DNA of 64,000 nt from Timema cristinae (GCA_039000515.1 JBCFYV010000001.1:35569620-35633619); one strand, 5' to 3'. Shown: positions 10,740-22,741, counted from the first letter of the stretch. Notes: generated by a model from the sequence alone, not told the origin. Numbers and translations are program-made.

Positions 10740-10930
10740 TGGTTTATCATTGATGTGGAGGTCGGAGCTTTATCCCAGTATTTGTAATTAGATCTAACTC
10801 TTTCCTAAATAGTTTTTTACTCACAATTAATGTAAATGTGGGAACATCAAAATTCTACCTATCCTACTCCTACCCAATTGATGAGGCTTAATGTGAATGT
10901 ACCAGACGAGTAATAAGACGAACTGACCAA
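10740..10930 (+). mobile_element. degenerate SINE A
   Basis: CCTAAATAGTTTTTTACTCAC, TGTAAATGTGGGAAC, CTCCTACCCAATTGATGAGG and GACGAGTAATAAGACGAAC follow the SINE A body in order (CTAAATGGTTTTCCACTC, AAATGCGGG, CCAATTCCTAACCCATTAG, GGGTAGTAAGACGCGG). An old, mutated copy. Confidence 0.6.
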
Positions 10931-11039
10931 ACTTACCTATTCAGTACCAATTTTAATTTCACGGGCCCTCAAAACATTCCATCTACCTTAAATCTGTGTC
11001 CAAAGTAAATGTCATTAACGAACACCATTATTTATTATG

Positions 11040-11410
11040 CTTTTCATTGAGGTCAAAGGCAACTTCTACTAAGGACACATTGTCCTCCAATCTCCCCCTT
11101 CCCCCCCATGAGAGGTCCCTGTGACGTGTCCCTCAGCCCTTCCGAAACCCACTTTAGTATTCTGTGAAGGTCTGGTTGTTAATTATTTAGTTCAACAAGC
11201 GGAATATCCCGTGGAGACTTCAACTGATCTCTTATGAAGGCCGTACCAGACCCACGCGTGTTTGTATTGCCCCCTTGGCCCTGTTACAAGAATAATAGCA
11301 GAAGCTCTCTTGGGGGATTTCCCCCTCTCTTTTCCTTCACTCCACATATCCCCCTACATATGCACATACCCTTAATACACCCTTGGTACAACTGCAAACA
11401 ATGCTGCCAA
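11040..11410. other. GC-elevated non-coding island
   Basis: Clearly less AT-rich than its surroundings, with C/T-rich stretches and no homopolymer decay. It holds a 60-residue plus-strand frame (11234-11416) with no recognisable domain. It could be a conserved non-coding element, an exon of a non-coding RNA, or an unrecognised repeat; the sequence alone does not decide. Confidence 0.35.
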
Positions 11411-11449
11411 AAATAGATACCATATAATTTTATCTAATACACTTTATTA

Positions 11450-11500
11450 TTAATAATATTTGAGGCATTTAACGTGCACTTTCTGAACCAAAGGATTATT
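11450..11500 (-). mobile_element. SINE 3'-tail fragment
   Basis: On the minus strand TTGGTTCAGAAAGTGCACG then TTAAATGCCTC and an ATTATTAATAATAA tail. The same segment ends the SINE C-like element at 38455-38690, so this is a severed 3' end with its simple tail. Confidence 0.6.
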
Positions 11501-11603
11501 TAAATGGATGACAATAATTGACCTTGAAGACGTTCACTAAATAAAAAAAAAGAGATTATGTCATTTGGTCAGCGTCTCAAAACTAAGCAACTTTGTATGA
11601 AAC

Positions 11604-11671
11604 ATATTTTGTTGTGCCAAGATAAAAAAATAAAAAATCCACCCTGTGTTTATCTTGGCACAACGAAATAT
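11604..11671. other. 68-bp hairpin, pre-miRNA-like in shape
   Basis: Two 23-base arms (11604-11626 and 11649-11671) pair along their whole length with a single position that would be a G-U wobble in RNA. The loop is 22 bases. The arm core is GTTGTGCCAAGATAAA. Size and near-perfect pairing resemble a small foldback element or a very tight pre-miRNA stem. There is no evidence of expression. Confidence 0.6.
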
Positions 11672-12857
11672 CTTATTAAAAAAATCGCATATATATATAT
11701 TTTTATATACATATATATACATATTATTGTTCTTGCAAGGGTCCTAAAACAAACCATAGCTCATATTTACCACAGGCTCCATTAAAAGGCAGCCGTATCC
11801 AAAATAAAAACGTTTGGATAGATATAATTAAATTGTCTGCTATATATGAATTGTTCATTTACTAATCTTTTCTCATGCTGTAAGCTAAAGAGTGAATTAA
11901 AAACGAATGTATCATGGCCTATGAAGATATCAGCTATACTACTTCCATTTCTTACGGTTGGTTGCTTCTCTACCTGTTGTTTCCGAGATCACCCCTCTCC
12001 ATACACAAACCCCATCCATCCACCCACCCTTTCTTTACAACCCCCCCCCCCCCCCGGCGCCCTCCGCTTCAATCAAGGCGAGTTAACCGGGAGAATTAGA
12101 CGCTAATCACGTTTAATGCAGTGGCTGTGCGTTATTCCCTTTTATGTCTTAGAACAGAGATGTTCCCCCTTGTCGGATAATATGGTTAAAAGCAATGCAT
12201 CACACCCTTAATTCAGGTGGTAATATGGTGGTGTATTATCACTATAGGGACGTTTTTGTTCCTTTTCACCTATCCTATAGAAGTTGTTTGTATAATGTTA
12301 GATTTAAATAATTATAGTTACTTTTTATTGTCCTATATCAGTGGCTTTTATTTTCACGTAAGACACAATATTTTTTTATATATTTAAGGGCACCACTTAA
12401 GTTTGTTAGTAATATTAAATTAGTTATTTTGTGGCATAACATGGTTGTAGTTAGATATAAAAATCAGCACCCCACCCTCCCCCTCTTCAGAGGCTTTCTC
12501 ATTATTATTATTATTTAAAAAAAAGTATAACCACCATTCCAGTCACCTTGCATTCTATTTACTCTATGGGGGCAGGAATAAAGAAGATGTGGTATTATAG
12601 AAAATTTACAGCATTAGTGTAGAAGAAAAATAATTAGAGGATATAAAACTAATTTAACCCGGAGAAATCAAAGCATTACCTTCCTCCCCATCAGTGAAAA
12701 ACCTAATTATATGATTCTGATATTTAATCCCACGTGTTTGTCGATACAGTCAAGGGCTAGCTGCCATATTTAGAAGAAAATATGGTTAATATATTTAGGG
12801 CTATACATTTAGTATTTAAAAGATTTTTCTAGTATAAATTAGTTTTTTAATATATTT
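11672..12857. other. non-coding stretch with C15 tract
   Basis: Contains a C15 run at 12041-12055 followed by GGCGC, then a short GC-elevated interval to about 12190. Two overlapping short frames at 11846-12106 run through the C tract and are not credible. The rest is AT-rich. Confidence 0.55.
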
Positions 12858-13115
12858 TCTTAGCACCACGTTTAAATACAATTTCAGGTTATACGCATAT
12901 GTAATAATTATACTAATGAGTTAGGGATGAGGAAGGTTTAATTTAGAGGAAATGTAATCACGTTTTCGTTTATGAGGAAGGAAAAACGAGAAAACCCCCT
13001 TCAGCACACCAGCCAAGATTAGAAAACTAATCTCTCAATTATCGGCAGTTTAGTCTATTAAATTCTAATGTAATATTTGTATTATTAGACCATGCGGCAG
13101 CTGAACTCGGTTAGA
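12858..13115 (-). mobile_element. SINE A, near full length, diverged
   Basis: In reverse complement it has the head GCCGCATGGTCTAAT, the GCCGATAATTGAGAGATTAG region, a B-box area lacking good consensus, then AAATTAAACCTTCCTCATCC and a 3' end reading CGTGGTGCTAAGAAA. The order agrees with SINE A throughout. Confidence 0.72.
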
Positions 13116-13641
13116 AATTCTTAAAATCTATTTAAGCTTAATCTAGGACTTAAATTAAAAGTATATGTTGTATCTATTAGTTATTTAACTTTTAAAAACT
13201 ATGTCAATTTGATTTTTAAATGAAATTAGCCCGCATCCATTGATTGACATGCAAGCCTAGACGATTATTTTGGTTTACTAGTGTCGAGGATATCATAGTT
13301 TAAATACCAACTGGATGTACTGATAGTGGTGTTTGTTTTAAACTCTTGCTCGATTCAAACTCAAACATATTTAATGTAAATTATACACAACTCCTATCAC
13401 CGTAGTAATAAATAGTTAAATTGTTTGGACTGTTATTAGAGTACACAAAAACGGATTTGGTTATTTTTGTATTGGAGAGTATTCCCATTAAAAAAAAATA
13501 ATAAGTGAATAATTCATATTAACCAAAATAAATTTTATTTACGTTTATGATGATAATTTATTTTATAGAATGTCCAAGTGTCAGTTCTTAATTTATTATA
13601 TGATTAGTATATGCGGCTAACTGTATCTCACAGCTATAATA

Positions 13642-13866
13642 CAGGGTGGCCCACGGAAAAGTAGCCAACTTCCTCTATCCAGCAGGTGCCCCACTCTGAA
13701 TTGGAGGAGGTCAATCCCCTTCCACCCAGATGTTGACATGAAGAATGACACGACGTCGCCAGACGGATGATCGGCAGACGGGGTAGAAGGGGATTGACCT
13801 CCTCCAATTCAGAGTGAGGCACCTGCTGGATAGAGGAAGTGGGCTACTTTTCCGTGGGCCACCCTG
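13642..13866. mobile_element. 225-bp Tc1/mariner-type foldback MITE
   Basis: Two 86-bp arms (13642-13727 and 13781-13866) are complementary with about three mismatches and are separated by a 53-bp loop. The ends read CAGGGTGGCCCACGGAAAAG and its complement, each followed outward by TA (13640-13641 and 13867-13868), the target duplication of IS630/Tc1/mariner elements. It is far more GC-rich than its surroundings and almost undecayed, so it looks like a recent arrival. It encodes no transposase; a frame over 13634-13822 is inverted-repeat sequence. Confidence 0.93.
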
Positions 13867-13868
13867 TA

Positions 13869-15580
13869 GCTTGGTTGTTTAACTCTGTGATTAATATTTC
13901 TTACAACTCATCACACAATTCTTTTTTTTTTAATATTGTTTAGTAATATTTTTACGTTAGCTATAGTAGTTATCAATTTAGAAAAAATATGGTTACATTT
14001 AATTTTGTTCAAATCATAATAATATTAATAATATATTCTTAAAGTTTACTATTTAACATTACTATTCTTTCTGAAGTAATTTTTACTTTAAATAATAGGT
14101 GTTTATAAAACTATTTAAAATAATGTTTTTCACATTTGTTTCAAGTTTGAACAAACTTTAAATTATTATGAACTTATAATCAAATTTGAATAAATCGTTT
14201 TTATAGTTGTTTTCTTCAATAAGTGATATAAGAAACTGTTTGACCACCTTTTAACACTGAGAAAACTTGAAACTTTTACATTGTTCTTCCTTTTAAACTA
14301 TCTAAATATTTTGATTAACTGTAAATTTTTATTGTATTTAGTGCACTCAAGCAATCACACGATCTAAGTCATCAATCTTGTAATCTGCCTGATTTACAGT
14401 GATGGAAAAGTGGAAGTTTTAATCTTGGTTGTGTACTAAAGGAAACGTCTGATTTATCTTTGTGTTTTTAGTACTATCTTTATATAATAATATCGTTAAG
14501 CCTCCTTTAGGTTATTACGTCAATATGGAGCCATCAGATTAGGTAATTTATGGAATAAAATTGTTTTAAGTCTCTAATCTAGAAATCGAAAATGTATAAA
14601 AACTTAATAATATTGAGAAGGTAGTTTTGTATTAATTCACATTTTAGTCCAGGCAATTTACACTTCCTTGTTATGGCGAATGGAACATTTTGATTAGAAA
14701 GAGATTTGAAACGTCGGCAACAGGAAACTTCTCTATTCAACTTCTTTAAAGTTGAACTCATAGACCTCAGAGGATTGTGAAAGACTTTTTATGCCATAGA
14801 AACCTTTAATTTTTCACAAATATGTGGATAACTACATTATTAATAATTATTTTATTTCATTACATTTAGAAGGAATATATTTATAAAGAAATTAATTGTA
14901 TAAATTTAACTATTAAAAGTGCCCATCAGATTTGTGCTTTTTTACCATGTTTAATTCATCGTATCTTCAGACTATAATAAATATAAAACCATTCCTTAAA
15001 ATATAAAATGGCTATTTAGTATTCATACAGTCAAACAATAAATAAGTTTTAAAGGATATAGATAGAAATATTTTCCATAGCTACTACATTCATTTTATAT
15101 GATCTTAAACACATTTAATAAAAATTATCAAAATAATTTCATTCACAAAGTCTTTCTCCTCTAGAAATAGCAAATGCACACTAGATTTTAATGATAACCG
15201 TTACATTTACAAAACATCCACATTATTGGACAATCTAATGTAGAGTAAATGATTTAGAATATCTAACACTGAGTAAGAACAGCGTAGTCTATAAACAACA
15301 CAAACTGCATGCGTGTTTTGCGGGATGGCGTAAGCGATTTATGAACTATTGTAATATATTTGGTACTGTTAATGTTTATAGATTTATGAAAAATAATTTA
15401 AAAATTAGTCTAATCGTAAAAAAACTATTAAAAATATTACCACAAAGTCATTTATAAAATTATGATTTTGTATTAATGATGTGAATTGTTAATTTGGAGA
15501 AAAATCTCAGTATTGAAGATCAATCCCAATATTAAATATTAAGGAGTTTTTATAAAAACAACAATTTTTTAAGCTAAAAT
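13869..15580. other. AT-rich non-coding stretch
   Basis: No reading frame, tRNA-like head or tandem structure that I can support. Very AT-rich throughout. Confidence 0.6.
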
Positions 15581-15584
15581 CTCA

Positions 15585-15720
15585 GGGCTTTAAAAATGTG
15601 AAATTGATTTATATGTTCTTTGATGGAGATATATGTTCATATTTTCTCAATGTTTCTGTAATATTCTGTTTTAAATCATTTATTATATTTGGTGGAGTAT
15701 TTCTGCAACAATGTATTTTT
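15585..15720 (+). repeat. dispersed repeat G, copy 1
   Basis: AAAATGTGAAATTGATTTAT and TTTTCTCAATGTTTCTGTAA occur here and, in the same order, at 37355-37490 (AAAATGTGAAATTGATTATG, TTTTCTCAGTGTTTTTATAA). Two diverged copies of an unnamed interspersed repeat. Confidence 0.55.
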
Positions 15721-15891
15721 TTTTAACAATTCTTACGAGTTTTTACTAAACATATTTTAAGAAGTAGATAAAGTTTATGCGGTGCTTTGCACTATTTATT
15801 TTTGTCAAATCTGAAGAGTAAAATTGTATCTTTTTTTATCTTAAAACGAATCAAATAACACATGTCTTGTAAAATAAAGCTATTATACTAG

Positions 15892-16372
15892 TCAATAACC
15901 TCTATGGTCTAATTGTCAGAAATCCCGTTTACAGATACATAGATCCAGGGTTTGATTCCCAGTGCTTAATAAATATTTTTGTGACGCAATAGTTCTGGAA
16001 CGGGGTCTAATTCAGCCTCGTGAGGACAATTGAGGAGCTACTACAATAAATAAGTAGCAGCTCTGGTATAGAAAGCTGAAACCTGTGGCAGAGGGTTTTC
16101 TGCGCTGACTAAATAACACCCTTTGTCAGTAAATGTTGGCATGCCAGGCCTCCACCGTTGTTCGGATTCCACGTTAAACTGTAGGTCCTCCATTTCATCT
16201 CACAATCACCCTACCATTACACATTAGCGTAAGTGCGTATAACCCGAACGGGTAGTAAGACGCGGTGCTAATAATAATAATAATAATAATAGTAAATGTT
16301 GGCACTATCATCGCTAATGCCCCTTGGTTGGTATAGCTCGCTTCAAGGCTCACTCTATGGAGTTTAAAAAAA
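15892..16372 (+). mobile_element. SINE D copy 1, split by a younger insertion
   Basis: tRNA-like head with B box AGGGTTTGATTCCCAG (about 15946-15961), then the segment GAGGACAATTGAGGAGCTAC near 16020-16040 shared with the copy at 40446. Its 3' part resumes after the insertion with GGTATAGCTCGCTTCAAGGC. The second copy confirms that 16142-16290 does not belong to it. Confidence 0.75.
16142..16290 (+). mobile_element. 5'-truncated SINE B with 14-bp target duplication
   Basis: Carries only the 3' half of SINE B: GCCAGGCCTCCACCG, CATTTCATCTCACAATCACC, then the shared 3' module CGTATAACCCGAACGGGTAG and a (TAA)n tail. Perfect flanking direct repeats AGTAAATGTTGGCA lie at 16128-16141 and 16291-16304. 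Clean evidence of LINE-type retrotransposition into an existing SINE D. Confidence 0.93.
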
Positions 16373-18311
16373 TTATTATTATAGGCCTACTGGTAAATAT
16401 GTTATCAATAGTCCTCACTCTCTCAATTAAAAAAATGCCAATTAAATAATTTAAAGAATTTTGTTCATGTTCTTAACTTTACTAAATTCTTAAGAATATT
16501 TTTTATTTAAAGTTGAAATATCGCTCATAATAATTTAGCCTTGAATATATAAAGTAGCAATTTTTTTTAATGACCGTGTTGGATGGATAATACATAATTG
16601 GTTTATTCAATAGTAAAGTATAGGCTATTTATAGAAAATAACCATTGTCCACGTCACTTAACACGTTAGTCTCTTATTAAACGCGGAAGAAAAAACTTGT
16701 ACATATTTCTTTCAACCTTAATTCAAAAAATCTCATCGCCAAATATATGTTTGATATAAGCTTTTAGCAGTAGTTGCGGGACAAACTAAAATACATATAG
16801 GTTTAATGATGAATGGATTCGTTAAACAGGACCTCGTTCCACTATATCACTATACATGCATTGCCACTTATAATTTTACATCTTTGTTTCACATGATTAA
16901 AAATTCATTTTCTATACCTATTCGTTTAATACCTACCCCTTAGGTAAAGAATTTAAATAACTTTATGTTAGGTTGAAATGTTTAAACTACAATAATATAT
17001 TGATAGTAGTATATTTAATTGTGTAATCTAAGTATAATTGAAGGGGTTGGAGCAAAGATATTTAGATGGGTACTCACTATTTAAAAGTCTATAAAATCTC
17101 GAGATTTGGCGTTAAAAATAAATAGAAAATGCATAGATAATAGTTACACCCAAAGTCTTGACTGACTATAAATACAGTTTATAGCTCAAGATATAAACTT
17201 CCATAAATTGCTACTAACACATTATTTCATAGAATGAGGATTATTATGTTTTTGCCAAACCTCCCACAATTTGATAATTTTTCTACAATCTATTTTATTT
17301 CTTCCAAATGATTATGGTTTCTCACCAATATATTAAAAATTTTATTTCTTGCAAACAGTTTCGTTTTCCAACAGAGGGCAGTCCAGCTATTTTCTCTCTA
17401 ATGTGAAGTGACCGAGTTACTTTATTGGTACTGAAAATGAACTAGTGGGGCTCACACCCCGTCAAGCACATGATGTGATAAACCACCACCCAGGACATAG
17501 GAAACACTTCTTACTTCCTACGGTCATTTGCAACTTCCGAAAAGTAGACCCATAGTAACGAATCTTAGACAGCTCTTTCAACTTCTGCGACCAACCATTT
17601 CAAACAACCTTAGCTACTTTACTCTTGCTTTTTGTCTTTGTTAGGTAATTTGTCTGTGTTTTTTTTTTTTCAGACTAAAAGTTTTCAGTGCCCAGATTTA
17701 TCTTTATTTTCTTCATTCTCTTTGAAATTCTATTTTATTTTCTTAAGACATTTTCCGCTTAGTTTTGTTCTTCTCATGGTTTACTTCATTCGTTCCCTTC
17801 TTATATATTACATTTTATTATTTCCTTTTCTCGTCTTTATAATTTTATTTGTTTCTTCTTTGTGTTTATTTTTAACTTAATTCTTTTATTATTAATGTTT
17901 ATATTAATAAGTTCCTGAAACTTTTTATTAACATTTAATTCTATACAAATGTTTTCATGTTAATTTAAATATTTGCCTATTTTTAAATACATATTTTTAA
18001 TTATTTTTACTCTAACACAAATTTACTAAAAATTTTATTTGAGGAAGTAGAGATAAGGAAGCTAATATAGGGTGAATGGACAAAGGTTAAATAGGAGGGA
18101 TGATGAAAAAGCTACAGTAAAACATAATATGTTTTTTAAAACTCCCCCAAGCACCTCACCCAGCATGGGTTCAAACATTATCCATCAAAATAATATATGT
18201 GGAGCCTCCCTTTATAGATCCAGTGCCATTGGCCATATAGTTATTTTTTTAAGTTTATATCCTTAAATTGAAAGTGCTTTTAATACTTAATTGATAAACC
18301 TCCCAAAGCTT
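16373..18311. other. non-coding stretch with one GC-elevated patch
   Basis: AT-rich except for 17340-17600, which is more balanced and contains CCAACAGAGGGCAGT at 17368-17382, one base off a CTCF-like consensus. T-rich 17630-17880 produces an 82-residue hydrophobic frame that is a composition artefact. Confidence 0.5.
17368..17382 (+). promoter_or_regulatory. possible CTCF-like motif
   Basis: CCAACAGAGGGCAGT fits CCASYAGRKGGCRSY at 14 of 15 positions. A single short match is expected by chance now and then in tens of kilobases, so this is only a pointer. It lies in a locally GC-elevated patch. Confidence 0.2.
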
Positions 18312-18420
18312 TTTATTAGCACCACGTCTTATTAAACCTTTGAATTATATGTTTATGTACTAATTACATTAATGGTTATAGAAATGAGTAAAGTTATATT
18401 TAAAGTAAGTTTTCATATAT
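18312..18420 (-). mobile_element. SINE A 3' remnant
   Basis: TTATTAGCACCACGTCTTATTA at the left edge is the complement of the SINE A 3' end, followed by GTACTAATTACATTAATGG matching the body. The head is absent. Confidence 0.65.
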
Positions 18421-18924
18421 TTTATTACAAATTTTAGCCATTCCATATTTTATATCTGATTAAAATTAATTAACTCTTAGTATATTATTCACTCAAAATA
18501 GAAAGATAAATTATTGACTAACAAATAAATGTTACGGTCGTATGCAATCTGATCCATTAATAGATTACTTTAAACATACACTTAATTAATATAGTGATGT
18601 TTTAAACAGATGATTATTGATGGCTTTATTTAATGGCCTAGGTATGAGGAGATAAATTAATAATGAGCTCACATGAAGAAATAAATTAAATAAATATATT
18701 TAAATATTACATTTTTAAAACGTACTACAATTCTACCTAGATGCAATGTGAACACCAGTCTTCCATATAAAATCTTATCATAAAAGCACTGAGTTTATTA
18801 TGTTAGTCTAGAATAATTAAAATGAAGATGTAGTGAAAGCTAGATCGGTCAAGTGTTTTAACAGTTTTTATCACAAGATATTTTTTCCGCAAATAAATAA
18901 AATATTGGTTATTTCTACAGTTAT

Positions 18925-19065
18925 TGAATATCTGTCAAGAGCATATTATTATAATATGAGAAACATTTTAAATGAAGAGAAAAATATGTCATAATATTTC
19001 AGGACATCCTTTATAGATATTTTAACAGTGTTTATATCAACATGTAAAAAAAAATTATGTTTGTG
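18925..19065 (+). mobile_element. foldback repeat F, decayed copy
   Basis: TGAGAAACATTTTAAATGAAG, then ATTTCAGGACATCC, repeats the core of foldback repeat F (ATTTCAGGACACCC at 845-1050). The arms are hard to see. Confidence 0.45.
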
Positions 19066-19899
19066 CTGGATAACTATTTGACTTATTTTGGTCAAAAAAC
19101 TTGCTATAAATAAGGCAATAACACATATATTTTATTACGTCTCCTACATACTTAACTTAATAATTGGTGTTTTAGATTTAAAATTCTAGATAAACCCATT
19201 TGAAAAAACTAAAAGAAGTTTTATTCATTTTCATCTGAGAATGTTAACCTAACTACAATTTAGTCATTAGAAATGTTACCAAACTATATTTTTTTTAAAT
19301 ATAGTGATTCAGACTTTATATTCTATTTATTTTATTTTATATATGAATTTGTGGTAACATAGTGTAAATATAACTTCTAATACAACTGACGAAATTTCTT
19401 CGAACATCTATGACTAATTTTCTTTAACTTTTAAATAACTTTATATAGGTCGAAAACACTGTAAAACCACTCATATTTGGAGCTATTTACAAATGCACGT
19501 CACTACATACAATAAAACTGGTTAGAAACACTAGAAAGTGTTTTTTTCTTAATACGCATGGGGGTGAATTTCCGTGAAACTACATTCATCTTACCTATCT
19601 CCTATAAAAGAACTTTTGTCATATATTGTATTATAAGCAACAATTAAATTACTATATATATATATTTGGAGATATAGAAATAAGTAAACATGAGTTTGTA
19701 AAATAATGCATTGCTTAATACTGAATGTAGTGTTTTAATATTTATGTTACAAACACATCTTTCAGGTAATTAGAAGTTGCACTATTTTACCAGCTGATTC
19801 AAAAAGTAATAATTGATTAACGATTAAAAAGAAATATATGATATTGTTTATTATAAAAAACACTCTTTATATACACATATTTAAACAAATTGTTCAAAT
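19066..19899. other. AT-rich non-coding stretch
   Basis: Nothing recognisable beyond a short TA run near 19653. Confidence 0.6.
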
Positions 19900-21060
19900 T
19901 CATTTACCAAAACTTAAATTTAAAAATGAATTATTTTATTCTACCCTAAAACTACCTATTAGCAAAAGTAAAATTAATTTCATATTTCAAGAAAAACTAA
20001 TACCATCTTCAAGGTAAAATTTTAAAAATAAAATTTCATTTATTTTTATCATAACTAAATTACCCTTAAATTAAATTATTTTGAATAAACTAGTGCGCCT
20101 AAATTAATTTTGAGCCATATAGTTAAAGCTATTTTTAAAAAATACAAAAAAAATGTCATTTGTTAACTACTATTGCATGATTTATTTATAAAATCCAATC
20201 TAAAATACTCACTATTTAAACCACAAAAAAAAAAATAACAAACACTCATTTTTAACCAAATTGCTAGAAAAACATTTTAATATTTCTGAATTAATCAAAT
20301 TTATCAGTAAGCTACCCATAACTGAATTTCTCTAGCGTCCCCCCAAAACAAGTATAGTTTTTATTTTTTATGTTCTTTTCAAACACTTACCAGATATATA
20401 ATTTTAAGCAAAATCACTAAAGTTATTTTTTAAATTATTAGCATTTTCAAAAATCACTCATAAGTAAACAGCCCTTTAATGAACTTTTAACCAAAACCAA
20501 TGATAAAGAGTTATTTGTAGTGTAAAACACCGCAGATATATCCATTTGACATCAAATTGTTGGAGTAATTTTATATATATTTTCAGTTATAAAACCGTGG
20601 TTAGTAATCTACACATAAATGAGTGCTTAAACTAAAAACAGGTATACAGTGTTATTTTTCTTGTCAAGCACCACAAAGATACCCATTTGAAAATAGATCG
20701 TTATAATTATTTGTAAAATATCTTAAATTTTTGGAAAACCTGTCTTTTGTAAACTACACATAAATGAGTTTTTACCGCAAGTATAATGTGCTATGTTTTA
20801 CACCACACAATCCATAGATATACATTTTCAAAATAGTTTCAATTTCTAAAATTTCTTGCCAGTAAACCACCATTTAACACATTTTTGCAAAAAAAAACAA
20901 CTAATAATAGAGTTTTATTGGTCATGTTATACAAATCTTAAAATAATGATATGCATTTTAATCAAAATTGCTAGAGCCATTTTCAAAAAGTATTGAATTT
21001 AAAAAAAATCCTGCATCAGTAAACTACCCTAAAATTGAGGACAAGGGTCAATATAAAAAT
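19900..21060 (+). repeat. degenerate tandem array, unit about 145 bp
   Basis: A motif close to GTAAACTACACATAAATGAG recurs at about 20160, 20305, 20461, 20605, 20750, 20868 and 21015, with weaker traces before 20100. Between these, each unit has a CACCRCARAKATAYCCATTTG-like segment (for example near 20528 and 20668) followed by AATTGTTGGAGTAATTTT-like sequence. Identity between units is low, so this is an old satellite-like array. Confidence 0.65.
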
Positions 21061-21567
21061 AAAAATTGTCTTGAGGTATAACAACTATAACATCTAAATA
21101 TCAAATTTGAACAAAATCTATCCAACCATCTTGAATATTTGGCCAGGGTCAGGCTTACTTGTAAAATACACTTTTCGAGTTCGTGTACACATAAGATGTA
21201 AAGATCGATAGCAATTTTTTTTCACAATAACAATAATTTCTCTTGATATGAGAAAGTAAAAAGGAAATAAAGAAGTTGCATCGTTCTCTACATCAGTAAG
21301 GTCTAACTAAATTTATCAGTTTAGGTATTAAATAAGGAACATGAATTCTTATGATAGCACAAATAAACTGGAACTGATGTTTAAGATTTCCAATTGTCTC
21401 TATAAAACTAAATGATTGATTGATTGGTTTGTAAAACATTAAAGATGATTTTTCAAATAAGTTTTATAACATTGTTATTAGTAACTTTGCTAACATTCTT
21501 CTATATAATATGCAAATAATAAAAAATTAGATCATATTTTTAATAAAACACCAATAATTAATAAAAC
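21061..21567. other. AT-rich non-coding stretch
   Basis: No feature recognised. It may contain the decayed end of the tandem array. Confidence 0.55.
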
Positions 21568-21778
21568 TGCTTTGTTGCATGGTCTAGGGTGCTATTCTCA
21601 TATACCGCCGATGACAGAGCCATTAAGGTTGGTTTTTACTAAATGGTTTTCCACTCTTTCTCCACGCAAATGTGGATACTTTTCATATAAATATAACCGT
21701 TATAATCTCTAAAAACATTAGTGTTATTAGTACATAAGCCTATAAATCCTAACTGGCCGTAAGACGTGGTGCTAAAAA
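21568..21778 (+). mobile_element. SINE A, near full length
   Basis: Head GCATGGTCTAGGGTG (21577-21591, A-box-like), CCGCCGATGACAGAG, then CTAAATGGTTTTCCACTC, TCCACGCAAATGTGG and a 3' end GTAAGACGTGGTGCTAA. The B box is lost by mutation. Confidence 0.82.
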
Positions 21779-22110
21779 CATTTAATATACGAAAGATTGC
21801 TTAGAAAAATGCATTCATTTTATTCTCGTGTTTTCTTAGAAATTCAAGGGAGGATGGATAAAAGTAATAATAATGTCTCGTTTCTGTCGGATGAAACACC
21901 TGTTTCTGGAAATTTACTTTCTCAGAATCAAATTATAATCCAAAAATAGATCTTACTGAGTATATCTAGTCACGCCAACAAATTTATAAAACACAAGTTT
22001 GGAAATATGATCTTGATCATGACATTTAGGTAAATACGCAGCATTAAAAATGAAAGAAATATTGAAATTGTTAGAGCACAGAATTGAATATAATAATTAC
22101 GCCCCTTTTT

Positions 22111-22362
22111 TATTTAGCACTTCGTCTTACTACCTGTTCTGGTTATTATACGTTTAGGTACTAATTACGCTGATGGGTTAGGAATTGGGAAGGTTGAATT
22201 TAGAGGAGGAGAGCCCGGATTTGCGTGTAGAAAGTGTGGAAAACCAATTAGGAAAAACCACCCCCAGGTCACCCGACTGAGAATCTGACCTTGGTCTCCC
22301 AATCCTTGGCAGTCTACTTCAAAATGAATCCAGCACGTTAGCCAACCATGCTACCGAGTTGG
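22111..22362 (-). mobile_element. SINE A, near full length
   Basis: In reverse complement: head CTCGGTAGCATGGTTGGC, ACTGCCAAGGATTGGGAG, CCTAATTGGTTTTCCACAC, CAACCTTCCCAATTCCTAAC and 3' end GTAGTAAGACGAAGTGCTAA. Complete from head to tail. Confidence 0.88.
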
Positions 22363-22517
22363 ATAGTTAGGTGCTACGCGCAACAGTGGTCATAGATACT
22401 AATTCGTAATTTTGGTCTTATCTTGTAATGTACTGGGAGATTGGGATTATTATCTCATGTGGATGCGCTAAGGATGTTTTTTCTATAAATATTTCCTCTT
22501 AATCTCTCTCCCTTTCT

Positions 22518-22691
22518 TTCTATATATATATATATATATATGTATACATATATATATGTATACATATATATACATATACATATATATACATATATACATA
22601 TACAAATACAAATATATATCCATATATATACATATATATGGATATGTTTACATACATACATATATACATACATATATATGTAATATATACA

Positions 22692-22741
<50 letters not shown>

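Noticed and set aside
17632..17880. 82-residue hydrophobic frame resembling a membrane protein
   Set aside because: Pure consequence of a T-rich strand; Phe, Leu and Ile dominate with no family pattern.
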